From Ilyomonas limi (lineage in GTDB: Bacteria; Bacteroidota; Bacteroidia; Chitinophagales; Chitinophagaceae): DNA of 64,000 nt. A program made the translations under genes and the position numbers. This document shows, piece by piece, positions 1 through 8,883 of this stretch (positions are counted from its first letter, which is position 1; every line of letters starts with the position of its first letter). The stretch is from NCBI RefSeq assembly GCF_005233845.1, contig NZ_SZQL01000001.1:124001-188000 (forward strand), given 5' to 3'. The notes beneath the pieces were generated by a model, which was not told the DNA's origin, did no database searches, and saw only the letters and a list, made by a program, of their open reading frames with translations.

Positions 1-382
1 ACTGAATGTAGGAAGCCTTGGCGGTATATTTGTAGTACCCAAAAAAGGCGTATATGGCGCTACTAAATCGTTCATCCGGCATTTTACTAAAAGCCTGCAA
101 ATAGAGCTGCGTAACACCAATATTTCTATCAGCCTGCTCAGTCCCGGTGGTATTAATACCAAGCCAGAACTGCTGGTGCTGCACGATTCTTTGAAAGGCA
201 TTTCCCGGGTAACGGTATTGGAGCCGGAAGTGGTAGCTAAGAAAGCAATTGATGGCATGTTTAAAGGTAAAAAGGAAATTATTCCAGGCATATTTAACCG
301 GATATTCGTTTGGCTGAAAGGACTACTTCCCAACATCATTCAGGAAATGATTATTCATAGAAATATGAAAAATGTACTTTAA
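1..382 (+). CDS. Short-chain dehydrogenase/reductase, C-terminal part (5' end outside window)
   Basis: The gene enters from the left edge in frame 2, so only about 126 residues are visible. They carry the SDR active-site element YGATK (the YxxxK Tyr and Lys), preceded by an NVGS segment that matches the catalytic-Ser strand of the family. After it comes the usual LLSPGGINT substrate-loop region. The family uses NAD(P)H to reduce or oxidise carbonyl/hydroxyl groups in the cytoplasm. The C-terminal tail is basic and partly hydrophobic, as in DltE/YqjQ-like SDRs. The substrate cannot be told from this fragment. The first ATG within the fragment (176) lies downstream of the active site and is not the real start. 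Confidence 0.85.
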   Translation, partial: LNVGSLGGIFVVPKKGVYGATKSFIRHFTKSLQIELRNTNISISLLSPGGINTKPELLVLHDSLKGISRVTVLEPEVVAKKAIDGMFKGKKEIIPGIFNRIFVWLKGLLPNIIQEMIIHRNMKNVL

Positions 383-621
383 ACGCATCGGACTTTTTCG
401 CCGATTACCAATAAGATTGAAAGTTGAAGAAATGAATCAGGAAGGCCTTTGATGTTTTTCTTTATTTGAATTAAGAATGAAATGCGGGAGCTGGTTTCTG
501 TGGCGTTTGCCTGCCTACAGACTGGTGCATCACTTCGCCTCTGCGCAGTAAAAGATGAACCATCACATTATTAGAAACACACCAAAAACGGCTAACAATA
601 TAACATACCTATAAAACAAGA

Positions 622-655
622 AAGCCTGTAATTGCTTACAGGCTTAATTTTTTCA
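622..655. terminator. Probable bidirectional intrinsic terminator
   Basis: A perfect 10-bp stem (622-631 with 636-645) and a 4-base loop is followed by a T-rich run on the plus strand and also has a T-rich flank on the minus strand. It lies between the converging SDR gene and the PQQ dehydrogenase gene and could end both transcripts. The rest of 383-827 holds no convincing ORF. It contains fragments of dispersed repeats at about 768-790 and 791-819. Confidence 0.7.
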
Positions 656-827
656 CAGGATAATGGCCCAAAATTTTTGGAACACAAAGGTAACAGATTA
701 TTTTCCTGAACCGCAAAACAATTTGTCAGATTTTAAATGTAATGCCATTTTCAATTAAATAGCATGATATATGCTTCCTTCGAAGTCACCGGCTTTTTGC
801 TTGTGGCTTGTAGCTTTCCCAATTCAC

Positions 828-3023
828 TTATTTAGCATCAGGCAATGCAAATGCTACATACGAATCGCCGGAAGTAGTACCTAATTTTCCGCCACCGCAG
901 GCGAGCACTATATATTGCTTGCCATTCAGTTCGTATGTAGCGGGCGTTGCAAAATTGGCGTTAGGCAATTTTATTTCCCACAGCAATTGTCCGGTGCGTT
1001 TGTTATACGCACGGAACATCCCATCGCGCGATGCACCAATAAATAATACGCCGCCTTTAGTTACTACTGCGCCGCCATAGTTTTCGGTACCGGTAGGCTG
1101 TGTAGTTTTGCCTGCAAAACGTTCATCATTGCCAAATGGAATACTCCATACATGCTCGCCGGTATTCATATTAATAGCGGTAAGTGTGCCCCACGGTGGC
1201 GCAATACCAGGCAAACCACTTTTGCTCAAGAACTTGTTATAGCCCGAGATATTATAAGGCAATGCGCGAAATTCATCTTCCGGTGAAGTTTTTTGTACAT
1301 ACGGTTTTTGTTGGTCGGGTTTATAATCCAGCACAAAAGAACGGATGGCTTCTTTATCTGCCTCGCCTAAGTGCTGAAATGAAGGCATCATGCGCCTGCC
1401 GGCATTGATAAAATCAATAAACTGTTCCGGATTGTATTTTGCCTTTACATTAATCAGAGATGGATTATTGCCGCTGCCTTTCCGGTCGGCACCGTGGCAG
1501 GCCATACAGTTGAGCTTAAAAAGACGCTGTCCTGCCTGCAGGTAGTTTTCTTTAGCTACCACTTTTTGCGGCACATCCCACATCTGCAGTATCCACGCCA
1601 TTTCATTGGCATTTACATATAGTATATTGGTTTCGGGATCAACTGCCGGACCACCCCACTCTGCACCACCATCAAAACCCGGAAAAATAATCGTTCCTTC
1701 TTTGGACTGCGGCGTAAACATTTTACCTGTATGATAGGTAGCCAGCCGCTTTTTTACCTCTTCATATTCTTCTTTGGATAAATAAGGGTTGAGGTCTTTT
1801 TCGGTAAGGGATTGGCGCACAAAAGGTGCTGGTTTCTGCGGAATAGGCTGCGTGGGCGACAGCTTCTCGCCCACCAATTCTGTTGCAGTATCTACCGGCG
1901 TTTCCACTACCGGGAAGAGGGGCTGTCCTGTAGCACGATTGAAAAGGAATACAAAGCCGGTTTTAGTAGTTTGCGCCACGGCATCTATGTCTTTGCCATC
2001 GTGTTTTACCGTAAGCAATACCGGTGCAGAAGAAGGGTCCCAATCCCATGTATCGTGGTGGATATATTGAAAATGCCATTTGTATGCACCGGTGGCTGCA
2101 TCGAGCGCGAGCATACAATCGCTAAACAAATCATTACCAGGGCGCTTGCCGCCATAAAAATCCATAGCTATCGAGCCAAGTGGTATATATGCAATACCGG
2201 TATTCTGGTCTATGGTCATGCCCATCCAGTTGTTGGCGCCGCCGCTTAGCTTCCACGCATCTTTGTTTTCCCAGGTTTCGTAGCCCCGTTCGCCCGGGTG
2301 TGGTATCGTACGAAACATCCACCTCAGCCTGCCGGTCCGCACATCATACGCACGAATGTGCCCGGGAGCTGCATCCATTGCTTCAGATACACGCGTGCCG
2401 GTAATAAGCAGGTCTTTGTAAATAGCAGGTGGCGATGTAGCTGTAATAAATAAATCCTTGAAAGCTTCGCCCAAGCTATCGTGCAGGTCTATTTTGCCGC
2501 CGGTTCCAAAAGAATCAATCAGCTTGCCGGTTTTCGCATTAACGGCGTGCATATAAGGGCCAGCGGCATAAAAAATGCGTTCATCGCCATTACCATCTGT
2601 CCAGTAGGCAACACCACGATTGTTGTTGAGGTTAAAATGCCCTGCTTTTGCAGCAGCACCGCCTTCTACTTGTTCAAAAGGTTTGAATGCCCAGATTTCT
2701 TTGCCGGAAGCAGCATCTACCGCACACAGCTTTAAAGATGGCGAAGTGCAATACATGACCCCATTTACAATAATAGGATTGCATTGTATCTGCGAATGTG
2801 CTGCCGTATCCGCATCGCCGGTGTGACACGTCCAGGCAATTTGCAGTTGCTGCACGTTGTTGGTATCAATTTGTGCAAGTGTAGAATACTTGTTAGCAGT
2901 AAAGTTTCCATTGAACATTTCCCAGCCTTTATATTCAGGCTCAACATGTTGATTGTTTTTACAAGAAAAGAAAACAGCAAATAAAATAATAAAAGCAGTG
3001 GCGCGAAGCAATACGTTTGTCAT
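828..3023 (-). CDS. PQQ-dependent dehydrogenase (quinoprotein glucose-dehydrogenase type) with embedded cytochrome c domain, lipoprotein
   Basis: The 731-residue protein starts with a lipoprotein signal (hydrophobic stretch ending FFSC, Cys21), so it should be anchored in the periplasm. It contains repeated PQQ beta-propeller blades with typical Trp-ending strands, for example KEIWAFKPF, GRLRWMF, GAYKWHFQ, GEHVWSIPFG and GQLLWEIKL. A c-type haem motif CMACH sits near residue 505, between early and late blades. The family oxidises sugars or alcohols in the periplasm and passes electrons through the haem to the respiratory chain. The substrate is not decidable here; glucose or another aldose is the usual guess. 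It stands alone on the minus strand, and no pqq biosynthesis genes lie in the window, so PQQ may be taken up or made elsewhere. Confidence 0.9.
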   Translation of the reverse strand: MTNVLLRATAFIILFAVFFSCKNNQHVEPEYKGWEMFNGNFTANKYSTLAQIDTNNVQQLQIAWTCHTGDADTAAHSQIQCNPIIVNGVMYCTSPSLKLCAVDAASGKEIWAFKPFEQVEGGAAAKAGHFNLNNNRGVAYWTDGNGDERIFYAAGPYMHAVNAKTGKLIDSFGTGGKIDLHDSLGEAFKDLFITATSPPAIYKDLLITGTRVSEAMDAAPGHIRAYDVRTGRLRWMFRTIPHPGERGYETWENKDAWKLSGGANNWMGMTIDQNTGIAYIPLGSIAMDFYGGKRPGNDLFSDCMLALDAATGAYKWHFQYIHHDTWDWDPSSAPVLLTVKHDGKDIDAVAQTTKTGFVFLFNRATGQPLFPVVETPVDTATELVGEKLSPTQPIPQKPAPFVRQSLTEKDLNPYLSKEEYEEVKKRLATYHTGKMFTPQSKEGTIIFPGFDGGAEWGGPAVDPETNILYVNANEMAWILQMWDVPQKVVAKENYLQAGQRLFKLNCMACHGADRKGSGNNPSLINVKAKYNPEQFIDFINAGRRMMPSFQHLGEADKEAIRSFVLDYKPDQQKPYVQKTSPEDEFRALPYNISGYNKFLSKSGLPGIAPPWGTLTAINMNTGEHVWSIPFGNDERFAGKTTQPTGTENYGGAVVTKGGVLFIGASRDGMFRAYNKRTGQLLWEIKLPNANFATPATYELNGKQYIVLACGGGKLGTTSGDSYVAFALPDAK

Positions 3024-3151
3024 GGCTTGATACTTAGAAAAAAGAAGGCTGAAAATAGCTATTTTATTGTAAAAAAATAATGTTTTCAGTTTATTTACTT
3101 AAGTCAATAAAACAGAAGTAGACCTTTATCTCTCCCAGAAAGTGCTCTAAA

Positions 3152-3203
3152 ATAACAAAAGGCTGCTGCCCCCGGTTAACCGGGGGCAGCAGCCTTTTGT
3201 TAT
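3152..3203 (-). terminator. Perfect 52-bp palindrome, terminator of the carB-like gene
   Basis: Positions 3152-3177 are exactly complementary to 3178-3203 with no mismatch. The GC-rich core is at 3161-3194 and the outer arms are A/T-rich. It begins 13 bases beyond the stop codon of the leftward carB-like gene and is followed on that strand by a T-rich stretch. This fits a very strong intrinsic terminator, in RNA a hairpin of up to 24 bp with a 4-base loop. Confidence 0.8.
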
Positions 3204-3216
3204 AAAAAATGAAGGT

Positions 3217-4410
3217 CTATTTACTCAGGTGCATACTACGCTCCTTATACAGCGTACGGAAATAAGGATCGCGCAAGTCTTTAATAAAACGAATCGCTTC
3301 GCCGGTACTTTTCATTTCAGGCCCTAATTCTTTATTCACATTCGGGAATTTATTAAAGCTGAAAACAGGTTCTTTTATTGCAAAGCCGTTCAGCTTTTTC
3401 TCTATTGTAAAATCCTTCAGTTTGGCAGCGCCGAGCATTACCTTGGTAGCAATGTTCAAATAAGGAATCTGGTATGCTTTAGCAATAAACGGCGTAGTAC
3501 GACTGGCACGCGGATTGGCCTCTATCACATACACTTTACCATCTTTTATAGCAAACTGAATGTTGATTAACCCACAGATATTCAACGCGCGGGCAATCTT
3601 TTCGGCGTAATACTCCATAGTAGTAATAACCAGTGGCGTAAGGTTGAATGCCGGTAGTACTGCATTGCTATCGCCACTGTGAATACCTGCCGGCTCTATG
3701 TGTTCCATTACGCCCATCACATGAAAATCTTCACCATCAAAAATAGCGTCTATTTCTGCTTCCTGGCAGCGGTCGAGGAAATGGTCAATGAGAATTTTAT
3801 TGTTGGGAATGTGCTTCAATAAACTCACCACTGCTTTTTCAAGCTCATCATCATTAATCACAATGCGCATGCGCTGACCGCCCAATACGTAGCTGGGGCG
3901 CACCAATACCGGATAACCCACCTGGTTAGCCACTTCAATTGCTTCATCAGCAGTAAAGGCAGTTCCATATTCCGGATAAGGAATATTCAATTCCTTCAGC
4001 AAATCGCTAAAGCGGCCGCGGTCTTCGGCGATGTCCATACTGTCGAACGACGTACCGATAATTTTGATGCCGCGCTCGTGCAGGCGCTTTGCAAGCTTCA
4101 GTGCGGTTTGCCCGCCAAGCTGTACAATTACGCCTTCAGGCTTTTCCAGCTCAATAATTTCCCAAAGGTGTTCCCAATATACCGGCTCGAAATACAGCTT
4201 GTCTGCCATATCAAAGTCGGTAGAAACCGTTTCGGGATTGCAGTTGATCATAATGGCTTCGTAGCCACATTCTTTAATTGCCAGCAGGCCGTGCACGCAG
4301 CAATAATCAAACTCAATACCCTGGCCAATGCGGTTGGGACCGCTACCCAATACAATAATTTTTTTCTTTTGCGATGGAATAGATTCGTTGGAAGAAAGTG
4401 TGTTGCTCAT
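3217..4410 (-). CDS. carB: Carbamoyl-phosphate synthase large subunit, C-terminal synthetase half only
   Basis: The 397 residues match the second ATP-grasp half of CarB, the half that phosphorylates carbamate for pyrimidine and arginine synthesis. Visible landmarks are the GSGPNRIGQGIEFDY segment (about 22-36), the LGGQTAL segment (about 98), the ATP-grasp region with RPSYVLGGQRM (about 170), EAEIDAIFDG and VIEANPRASRT (about 310). A normal large subunit has about 1,050-1,080 residues with two such halves and a C-terminal MGS regulatory domain. Here the first half and the MGS domain are absent. The gene has its own ATG, and the 157 bases upstream show no decayed N-terminal half. A separately encoded partner elsewhere would be needed. 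Split carB is known from some archaea and Aquifex. Confidence 0.88.
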   Translation of the reverse strand: MSNTLSSNESIPSQKKKIIVLGSGPNRIGQGIEFDYCCVHGLLAIKECGYEAIMINCNPETVSTDFDMADKLYFEPVYWEHLWEIIELEKPEGVIVQLGGQTALKLAKRLHERGIKIIGTSFDSMDIAEDRGRFSDLLKELNIPYPEYGTAFTADEAIEVANQVGYPVLVRPSYVLGGQRMRIVINDDELEKAVVSLLKHIPNNKILIDHFLDRCQEAEIDAIFDGEDFHVMGVMEHIEPAGIHSGDSNAVLPAFNLTPLVITTMEYYAEKIARALNICGLINIQFAIKDGKVYVIEANPRASRTTPFIAKAYQIPYLNIATKVMLGAAKLKDFTIEKKLNGFAIKEPVFSFNKFPNVNKELGPEMKSTGEAIRFIKDLRDPYFRTLYKERSMHLSK

Positions 4411-4567
4411 TTAATGCGCAAAAATAATGTTTGAAGCAACATGCACCATTAAAACGATTGTTATAGCTTGTGGAGCCGGAAATTTTTAGGAGGCTGTTAT
4501 CAATGTGTTTCAGAAATTAAACGCTTTATATATTAAAACATTTTATAACTAAAAAAATATTACCTGA

Positions 4568-5578
4568 TTGCCTTATCATCATTTTACTTCTTTTTTATTA
4601 CTATTATTGTCAAACTGCTGTTTTGCACAGTTACAGCGTTTCCATTTTTCGCAGCCTAAAATGGGCTCACCGTTCAATATTATTTTTTATGCAAATGACT
4701 CTGCACACGCCAATACACTTGCTGAACAATGCTTTCAATTAGTGGATTCATGCAATGCTATTTTTAGTGATTATTTACCCAGCAGCGAGTTAAATCAACT
4801 TTCTGCAACTGCCGGCAATTCAACACCTGTAGCCGTCTCGCCGGCTATGCTGGATATTTTATTGCGCAGCAAAGAAGCCTATCAAAAAAGCGGTGGTACT
4901 TTTGATATTACCATTGGACCATTAGTTAAACTTTGGCGGCAGGCAAGAAAGAACAACACTTTTCCGGAAGATTCAGCCATACAAAAAACATTGCTGCTGA
5001 CCGGCTTCAACAAGGTTCGTATTGATACAACTATTAAAGCTGTGCTGCTTGCCCAGCGAGGAATGCAGTTGGATTTGGGTGGCATTGCCAAAGGCTATAC
5101 CGCGCAGCAGGTGATTGATCTTCTTAAAGAAAATGGCATTACACAAGCACTCGTAGATGCCGGTGGAGACATTGCCACCAGCGGCGCACCGCCGTTTGCC
5201 AGAGGCTGGACGATTGGCATCAATGTGCCCGAAACAAAGGAGGATTTATTATCCAGGAATATCATACTGCACAATATGGCAGTTGTTACGTCCGGCGATG
5301 TGTACCAATATATGGAACACAATGGCAAAAAATACTCACACATTACCGATCCGCGTACCGGCTATGGTGTTATCTCGCAGCGCAATGTAACCGTAATTGC
5401 ACCGGATGGCGCAACCGCCGACTGGCTAGCAACGGCGTGCAGCATTTTGCCGGTTAGCGAAGCAAAAAAATTAGCTACTACCATGCACGCCCAACTTCTG
5501 ATTGCTACAATAGAAAAAGGCAAAATCTTATTGTATTTTACCAAAGGTTTCCTGAATTATCTCCATACCGCAAACTAA
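4568..5578 (+). CDS. apbE: FAD:protein FMN transferase (ApbE), exported
   Basis: The 336-residue protein has an N-terminal signal peptide (hydrophobic core, cleavage near CCFA-Q, residue 21) and the ApbE signature elements: LDLGGIAKGYTAQ near 167-179, DAGGD near 196, and HITDPRTG near 257 (His and Asp of the metal/FAD site). ApbE takes FMN from FAD and attaches it covalently to a Thr/Ser of partner proteins in the periplasm. Translation probably starts at TTG 4568, because an in-frame TGA lies immediately upstream. The stop codon directly abuts the ATG of the next gene, so the two are very likely co-translated. No FMN-bind or RnfG/NqrC-like acceptor is encoded nearby. Confidence 0.92.
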   Translation: MPYHHFTSFLLLLLSNCCFAQLQRFHFSQPKMGSPFNIIFYANDSAHANTLAEQCFQLVDSCNAIFSDYLPSSELNQLSATAGNSTPVAVSPAMLDILLRSKEAYQKSGGTFDITIGPLVKLWRQARKNNTFPEDSAIQKTLLLTGFNKVRIDTTIKAVLLAQRGMQLDLGGIAKGYTAQQVIDLLKENGITQALVDAGGDIATSGAPPFARGWTIGINVPETKEDLLSRNIILHNMAVVTSGDVYQYMEHNGKKYSHITDPRTGYGVISQRNVTVIAPDGATADWLATACSILPVSEAKKLATTMHAQLLIATIEKGKILLYFTKGFLNYLHTAN

Positions 5579-6592
5579 ATGGCAGCATACCTATATTTAG
5601 TACGTTTGTTTTATAAAAAAGATCCGTTGGTGAGAAATTGTTTATTGATTGTTTTTGCAAGCCTGTGTTTTTGGAAGGTATCGGCACAAGCCACTTCCGA
5701 TACTTTTAAAGTGTATAATCAAAGCATACCAGGGAGTACGCTGGAATGCAAGATGGTTCCAATACAAGGCGGTACCTTTGAGATGGGCAGCAGTGAAAAA
5801 GATAAAAGCAAAAAGCCTGATGAAACACCGCAGCGTACAATAACCATCTCGCCTTTTTGGATGAGCGCTTACGAAACTACCCGCGATGCATTTGATGTAT
5901 TTTTCAAGGATGAAACCACCAGTCAAAATTCAACCGTAGATGCAGTTACGCGTCCCAGCCCGCAATACATTGATTTCAGTTTGGGTATGGGCAAGGAAGG
6001 TGGATTTCCGGTAAACAGTTTATCGCAATATGCAGCGTTGATGTACTGCCGCTGGCTATATGATAAAACCGGCATTTTCTATCGCCTGCCCACCGAAGCC
6101 GAGTGGGAATATGCCTGCCGCGCGGGCAGCACTTCCACTTATTTTTTTGGAAATGATTCTGCCGCTTTAGATAAGTACGCGTGGTACAGTAAGAACAGCG
6201 GTAATAAATATCAAAAAGTAGGGCAAAAAGAGCCAAATGCCTGGGGTTTATACGATATGTTGGGTAATGTAAGCGAATGGACACTGGACCATTACGATGA
6301 AAACTATCTGAAAAATATAGCGGATAATTCCACCAATCCGATGGCTCCTGCCAATAAGGCAAAATACCCAAAAACATTGCGAGGTGGCAGCTACAGCGAT
6401 AATGCTACAGCTTTGCGCGTGGCAGCACGCCTGCCGTCGGACCCGATGTGGAACCGGCGCGACCCACAAATACCACGCAGCAGATGGTGGATTACCGATG
6501 CACCGTTTACCGGCTTCCGTATTATCCGCCCACTGCAGCAGCCAACAGCAGAAGAGGCAAATGACTTTTATAAACAGTATCTTGGCAAATAA
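5579..6592 (+). CDS. SUMF1/FGE-fold protein, secreted, lacking the FGE catalytic cysteines
   Basis: The 337 residues comprise an N-terminal signal (cleavage near SAQA, about 37) and one formylglycine-generating-enzyme-like domain: MVPIQGGTFEMGS (about 60), RLPTEAEWEYACRAGS (about 170), GLYDMLGNVSEWT (about 222) and LRGGSYSDNA (about 267). True FGE has two cysteines shortly after the RGGSY element to oxidise sulfatase Cys. This protein has none there, so it is probably a member of the broad SUMF1-like group used as a binding or structural domain, not a sulfatase activator. The gene starts right after the apbE stop (zero spacing) and is followed 26 bases later by the Gfo/Idh gene, so all three should form one operon. 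No sulfatase gene is present in the window. Confidence 0.88.
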   Translation: MAAYLYLVRLFYKKDPLVRNCLLIVFASLCFWKVSAQATSDTFKVYNQSIPGSTLECKMVPIQGGTFEMGSSEKDKSKKPDETPQRTITISPFWMSAYETTRDAFDVFFKDETTSQNSTVDAVTRPSPQYIDFSLGMGKEGGFPVNSLSQYAALMYCRWLYDKTGIFYRLPTEAEWEYACRAGSTSTYFFGNDSAALDKYAWYSKNSGNKYQKVGQKEPNAWGLYDMLGNVSEWTLDHYDENYLKNIADNSTNPMAPANKAKYPKTLRGGSYSDNATALRVAARLPSDPMWNRRDPQIPRSRWWITDAPFTGFRIIRPLQQPTAEEANDFYKQYLGK

Positions 6593-6618
6593 AATTCTCC
6601 ACTTATAAAATCTATATT

Positions 6619-7968
6619 ATGAACAACGATGCTTTCCACAAAACAGGCCCCTCTCGCAGGGAGTTTGTAAAACAAGCAGGGCTGGTAGCCGGTGGGTTGA
6701 TGGCTGCTCCGCTCCTTTCAAAAGCCAATTATTTTTCCGGCAGTGATGATGTTATTAAAATAGTGCTTATTGGTTGCGGCGGGCGCGGCACCGGCGCTGC
6801 TACGCAGGCTTTGCTTACCAAACAAAATATAAAACTGGTAGCCCTGGCAGATGCCTTTAGAGATAACCTTGATAAATGCCTTGATAATCTTACATCTGAT
6901 GAGATTACCGATCCTTCGGGCAAGCCGGTTAGCCTCAAAAGCAAGATAGACGTACCTGAGGACAGAAAATTTGTAGGCTTTGATGCATATAAAAAAGCCA
7001 TCGCACTGGCCGATGTGGTATTGCTCGCAACGCCGCCGGGCTTCCGTCCTATCCATTTTGAAGAAGCCATTAACCAAAATAAGCATGTGTTTATGGAAAA
7101 GCCGGTGGCTACCGATCCGGCAGGCATTCAAAAAGTACTGGCAACAGCCGCCATTGCTAAGCAAAAGAAACTAAATGTTGTTGTGGGTTTGCAACGCCGT
7201 TATCAAAACTCATATAAAGAGTTATACAAGCGCAAGGATATGATTGGCGATATTACTTCGATGCAGGCGTGGTGGAACAATGATGGCGTGTGGGTGCGCC
7301 CGCGCAAACCAGGCCAAACTGAAATGGAATACCAGATGCGCAACTGGTACTACTTTGTATGGCTGTGCGGCGACCACATTACCGAGCAGCATGTACACAA
7401 TTTAGATGCAGTATGCTGGTTTAAAGATGCATATCCTGTACGTGCACAAGGTATGGGCGGCAGGCAGGTGCGCAAAGGCAAAGACAATGGTGAAATTTTT
7501 GACCATCACTTTGTTGAATTTGAATTTTCAGATGGCTCAAAACTGAATAGCCAGTGCCGCCATATTCCGGGCACCATGAGCAAAGTAGATGAACTGATTG
7601 TGGGCACCAAAGGAAGAATACAATGCGATGCGGCTACTATTGTAGATGGTAAAGGCAAAGTAATATATCAGTTTGATAAAAAAGGTGAAAATAATCCCTA
7701 TCAGACAGAGCATGATGAGCTGTTTGAAGCAATAGCTAAGGGCGAATACAAATTTGCCAATGCCGAGTATGGTGCAAGAAGTACCATGACTTCTATCTTA
7801 GGCAGGCTGGCTACTTACAGCGGTCAGTTGATTGAATGGGATAAAGCTATTAATTCTGGTCTCGACCTGCATCCAAAAGTATATGCGTGGGATGCAACAC
7901 CGCCGGTAGTGCCGGATGCGAATGGTTATTATGCAGTAGCAATTCCAGGTGTTTCAAAATACGTGTAG
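6619..7968 (+). CDS. Tat-exported Gfo/Idh/MocA family oxidoreductase
   Basis: The 449 residues start with a twin-arginine signal (SRREFVKQAGL then a small-residue hydrophobic stretch, about 12-35). The protein should therefore cross the inner membrane folded and with its nicotinamide cofactor bound. The Rossmann motif is IGCGGRGTGA (about 51-60) and the family EKPVA element lies near 161, followed by GDHITEQHVHNLD near 251. Such enzymes act on sugars or cyclitols, and several exported members work as cofactor-cycling glycosidases, but no substrate can be assigned here. It is the third gene of the apbE-SUMF1-like operon. A strong terminator follows at 7999. Confidence 0.9.
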   Translation: MNNDAFHKTGPSRREFVKQAGLVAGGLMAAPLLSKANYFSGSDDVIKIVLIGCGGRGTGAATQALLTKQNIKLVALADAFRDNLDKCLDNLTSDEITDPSGKPVSLKSKIDVPEDRKFVGFDAYKKAIALADVVLLATPPGFRPIHFEEAINQNKHVFMEKPVATDPAGIQKVLATAAIAKQKKLNVVVGLQRRYQNSYKELYKRKDMIGDITSMQAWWNNDGVWVRPRKPGQTEMEYQMRNWYYFVWLCGDHITEQHVHNLDAVCWFKDAYPVRAQGMGGRQVRKGKDNGEIFDHHFVEFEFSDGSKLNSQCRHIPGTMSKVDELIVGTKGRIQCDAATIVDGKGKVIYQFDKKGENNPYQTEHDELFEAIAKGEYKFANAEYGARSTMTSILGRLATYSGQLIEWDKAINSGLDLHPKVYAWDATPPVVPDANGYYAVAIPGVSKYV

Positions 7969-7998
7969 CTTTTTCTCAGCGATGAGAGAAATAAAAAA

Positions 7999-8036
7999 CA
8001 AACCCCGCAATTGTATAACTGCGGGGTTTGTTTTTA
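7999..8036. terminator. Bidirectional intrinsic terminator
   Basis: An 11-bp perfect stem (7999-8009 with 8020-8030) is followed by TTTTTAT on the plus strand and has an A-rich left flank that reads as a T-tract on the minus strand. It sits between the converging Gfo/Idh gene and the split-barrel gene at 8084. Confidence 0.88.
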
Positions 8037-8083
8037 TGTATGCAAAAACAACAATTTTTATGTACAACAACGATCCTGCACTG

Positions 8084-8548
8084 TTAAGAAAATAAATACT
8101 TTTTTACAGGCGAAGAACCAGCCAGCAGCTCTGTAAAGGTGGTCTTAATTTTATCAACCCATGTTTGTTGCTTTTCTACATCATTTCCCGAATATTCTGC
8201 CTGCATAATTTTCATCTTCAGTAATATGAGGTTGGCGCTTTCTGTCTTGTCTGCATCCGAACCACAGCCCTCAATAATGCATGCTCTTCCACTAACCCGT
8301 AAACGCGAATCTCTTCCTTTCTGATAATAGTCGAGGTATGCAAAAAACTCCTTGTCAACCTGTGTTGCATAGTTGCCATTGCACGATGTATAAAACCAGA
8401 TAAAACCATCAGCATCTACTTTTAAAGTGCTTATGATATTATTAGGCAGTTGCAATACCGAATTGATTTCTGCTTTAAATAATGCTACCCTGATGTCTTC
8501 AATTTTCTCCTTTAAAAAAGCAAGTGTAGTATCGTTGTTGTTATGCAT
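8084..8548 (-). CDS. Pyridoxamine-phosphate-oxidase-like FMN-binding split-barrel protein
   Basis: This 154-residue cytoplasmic protein has the pattern of small split-barrel flavoproteins and general-stress-protein-26-like proteins. A helix opens it, followed by strands including ALFKAEIN, ISTLKVDADGFIWFYTS (about 42-57), a charged DKEFFAYLDYY stretch and LRVSGRACII (about 83). A helical C-terminus follows. Members bind FMN, F420 or haem, and many have no known reaction. The family assignment rests on overall pattern and not on a catalytic residue. No neighbour is co-directional within 300 bases, so it is probably a single-gene unit. Confidence 0.65.
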   Translation of the reverse strand: MHNNNDTTLAFLKEKIEDIRVALFKAEINSVLQLPNNIISTLKVDADGFIWFYTSCNGNYATQVDKEFFAYLDYYQKGRDSRLRVSGRACIIEGCGSDADKTESANLILLKMKIMQAEYSGNDVEKQQTWVDKIKTTFTELLAGSSPVKKYLFS

Positions 8549-8883
8549 AAAAAATGTTTTATATTATATAAAATCCAAATGGTGTACCACTTTTTCAGAA
8601 CGCTCTAATCACATTTTTCTAAAAGCCCTTGTTTTGCTGAGTTTTGTGGAACTTTTTCCTCAAGAAAAAGAGACTATTATATTGAAATACGCTGCTTACA
8701 ATGATAAATTTTAATAATAAGATAGTATTAGAATGAACTTCATGAGACTAATACTGTTTTATTTTTACCAAAATGGTACATTTTGTTCCCATTCATATAC
8801 TATTAAATATAAATAATATGTGTTTTTGCCTGCCGGTCTTTATGGGATAAACAGATGGAATAAAAAGTGCATTACAACCGTAT
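8549..8883. other. Intergenic region between divergent genes, nothing coding seen
   Basis: These 335 bases separate the divergent split-barrel and topoisomerase genes and must hold both promoters. The stretch is AT-rich. I saw no ORF with coding character and no convincing inverted repeat. No confident -7/-33 pair could be placed. Confidence 0.5.

Noticed and set aside
5976-6377. 133-codon minus-strand open frame inside the SUMF1-like gene
   Set aside because: Opposes a clear coding region and has no recognisable feature.
5579-6592. Second gene of the apbE operon as a sulfatase-activating enzyme
   Set aside because: The cysteines of true FGE after the RGGSY element are absent, and no sulfatase gene is in the window.
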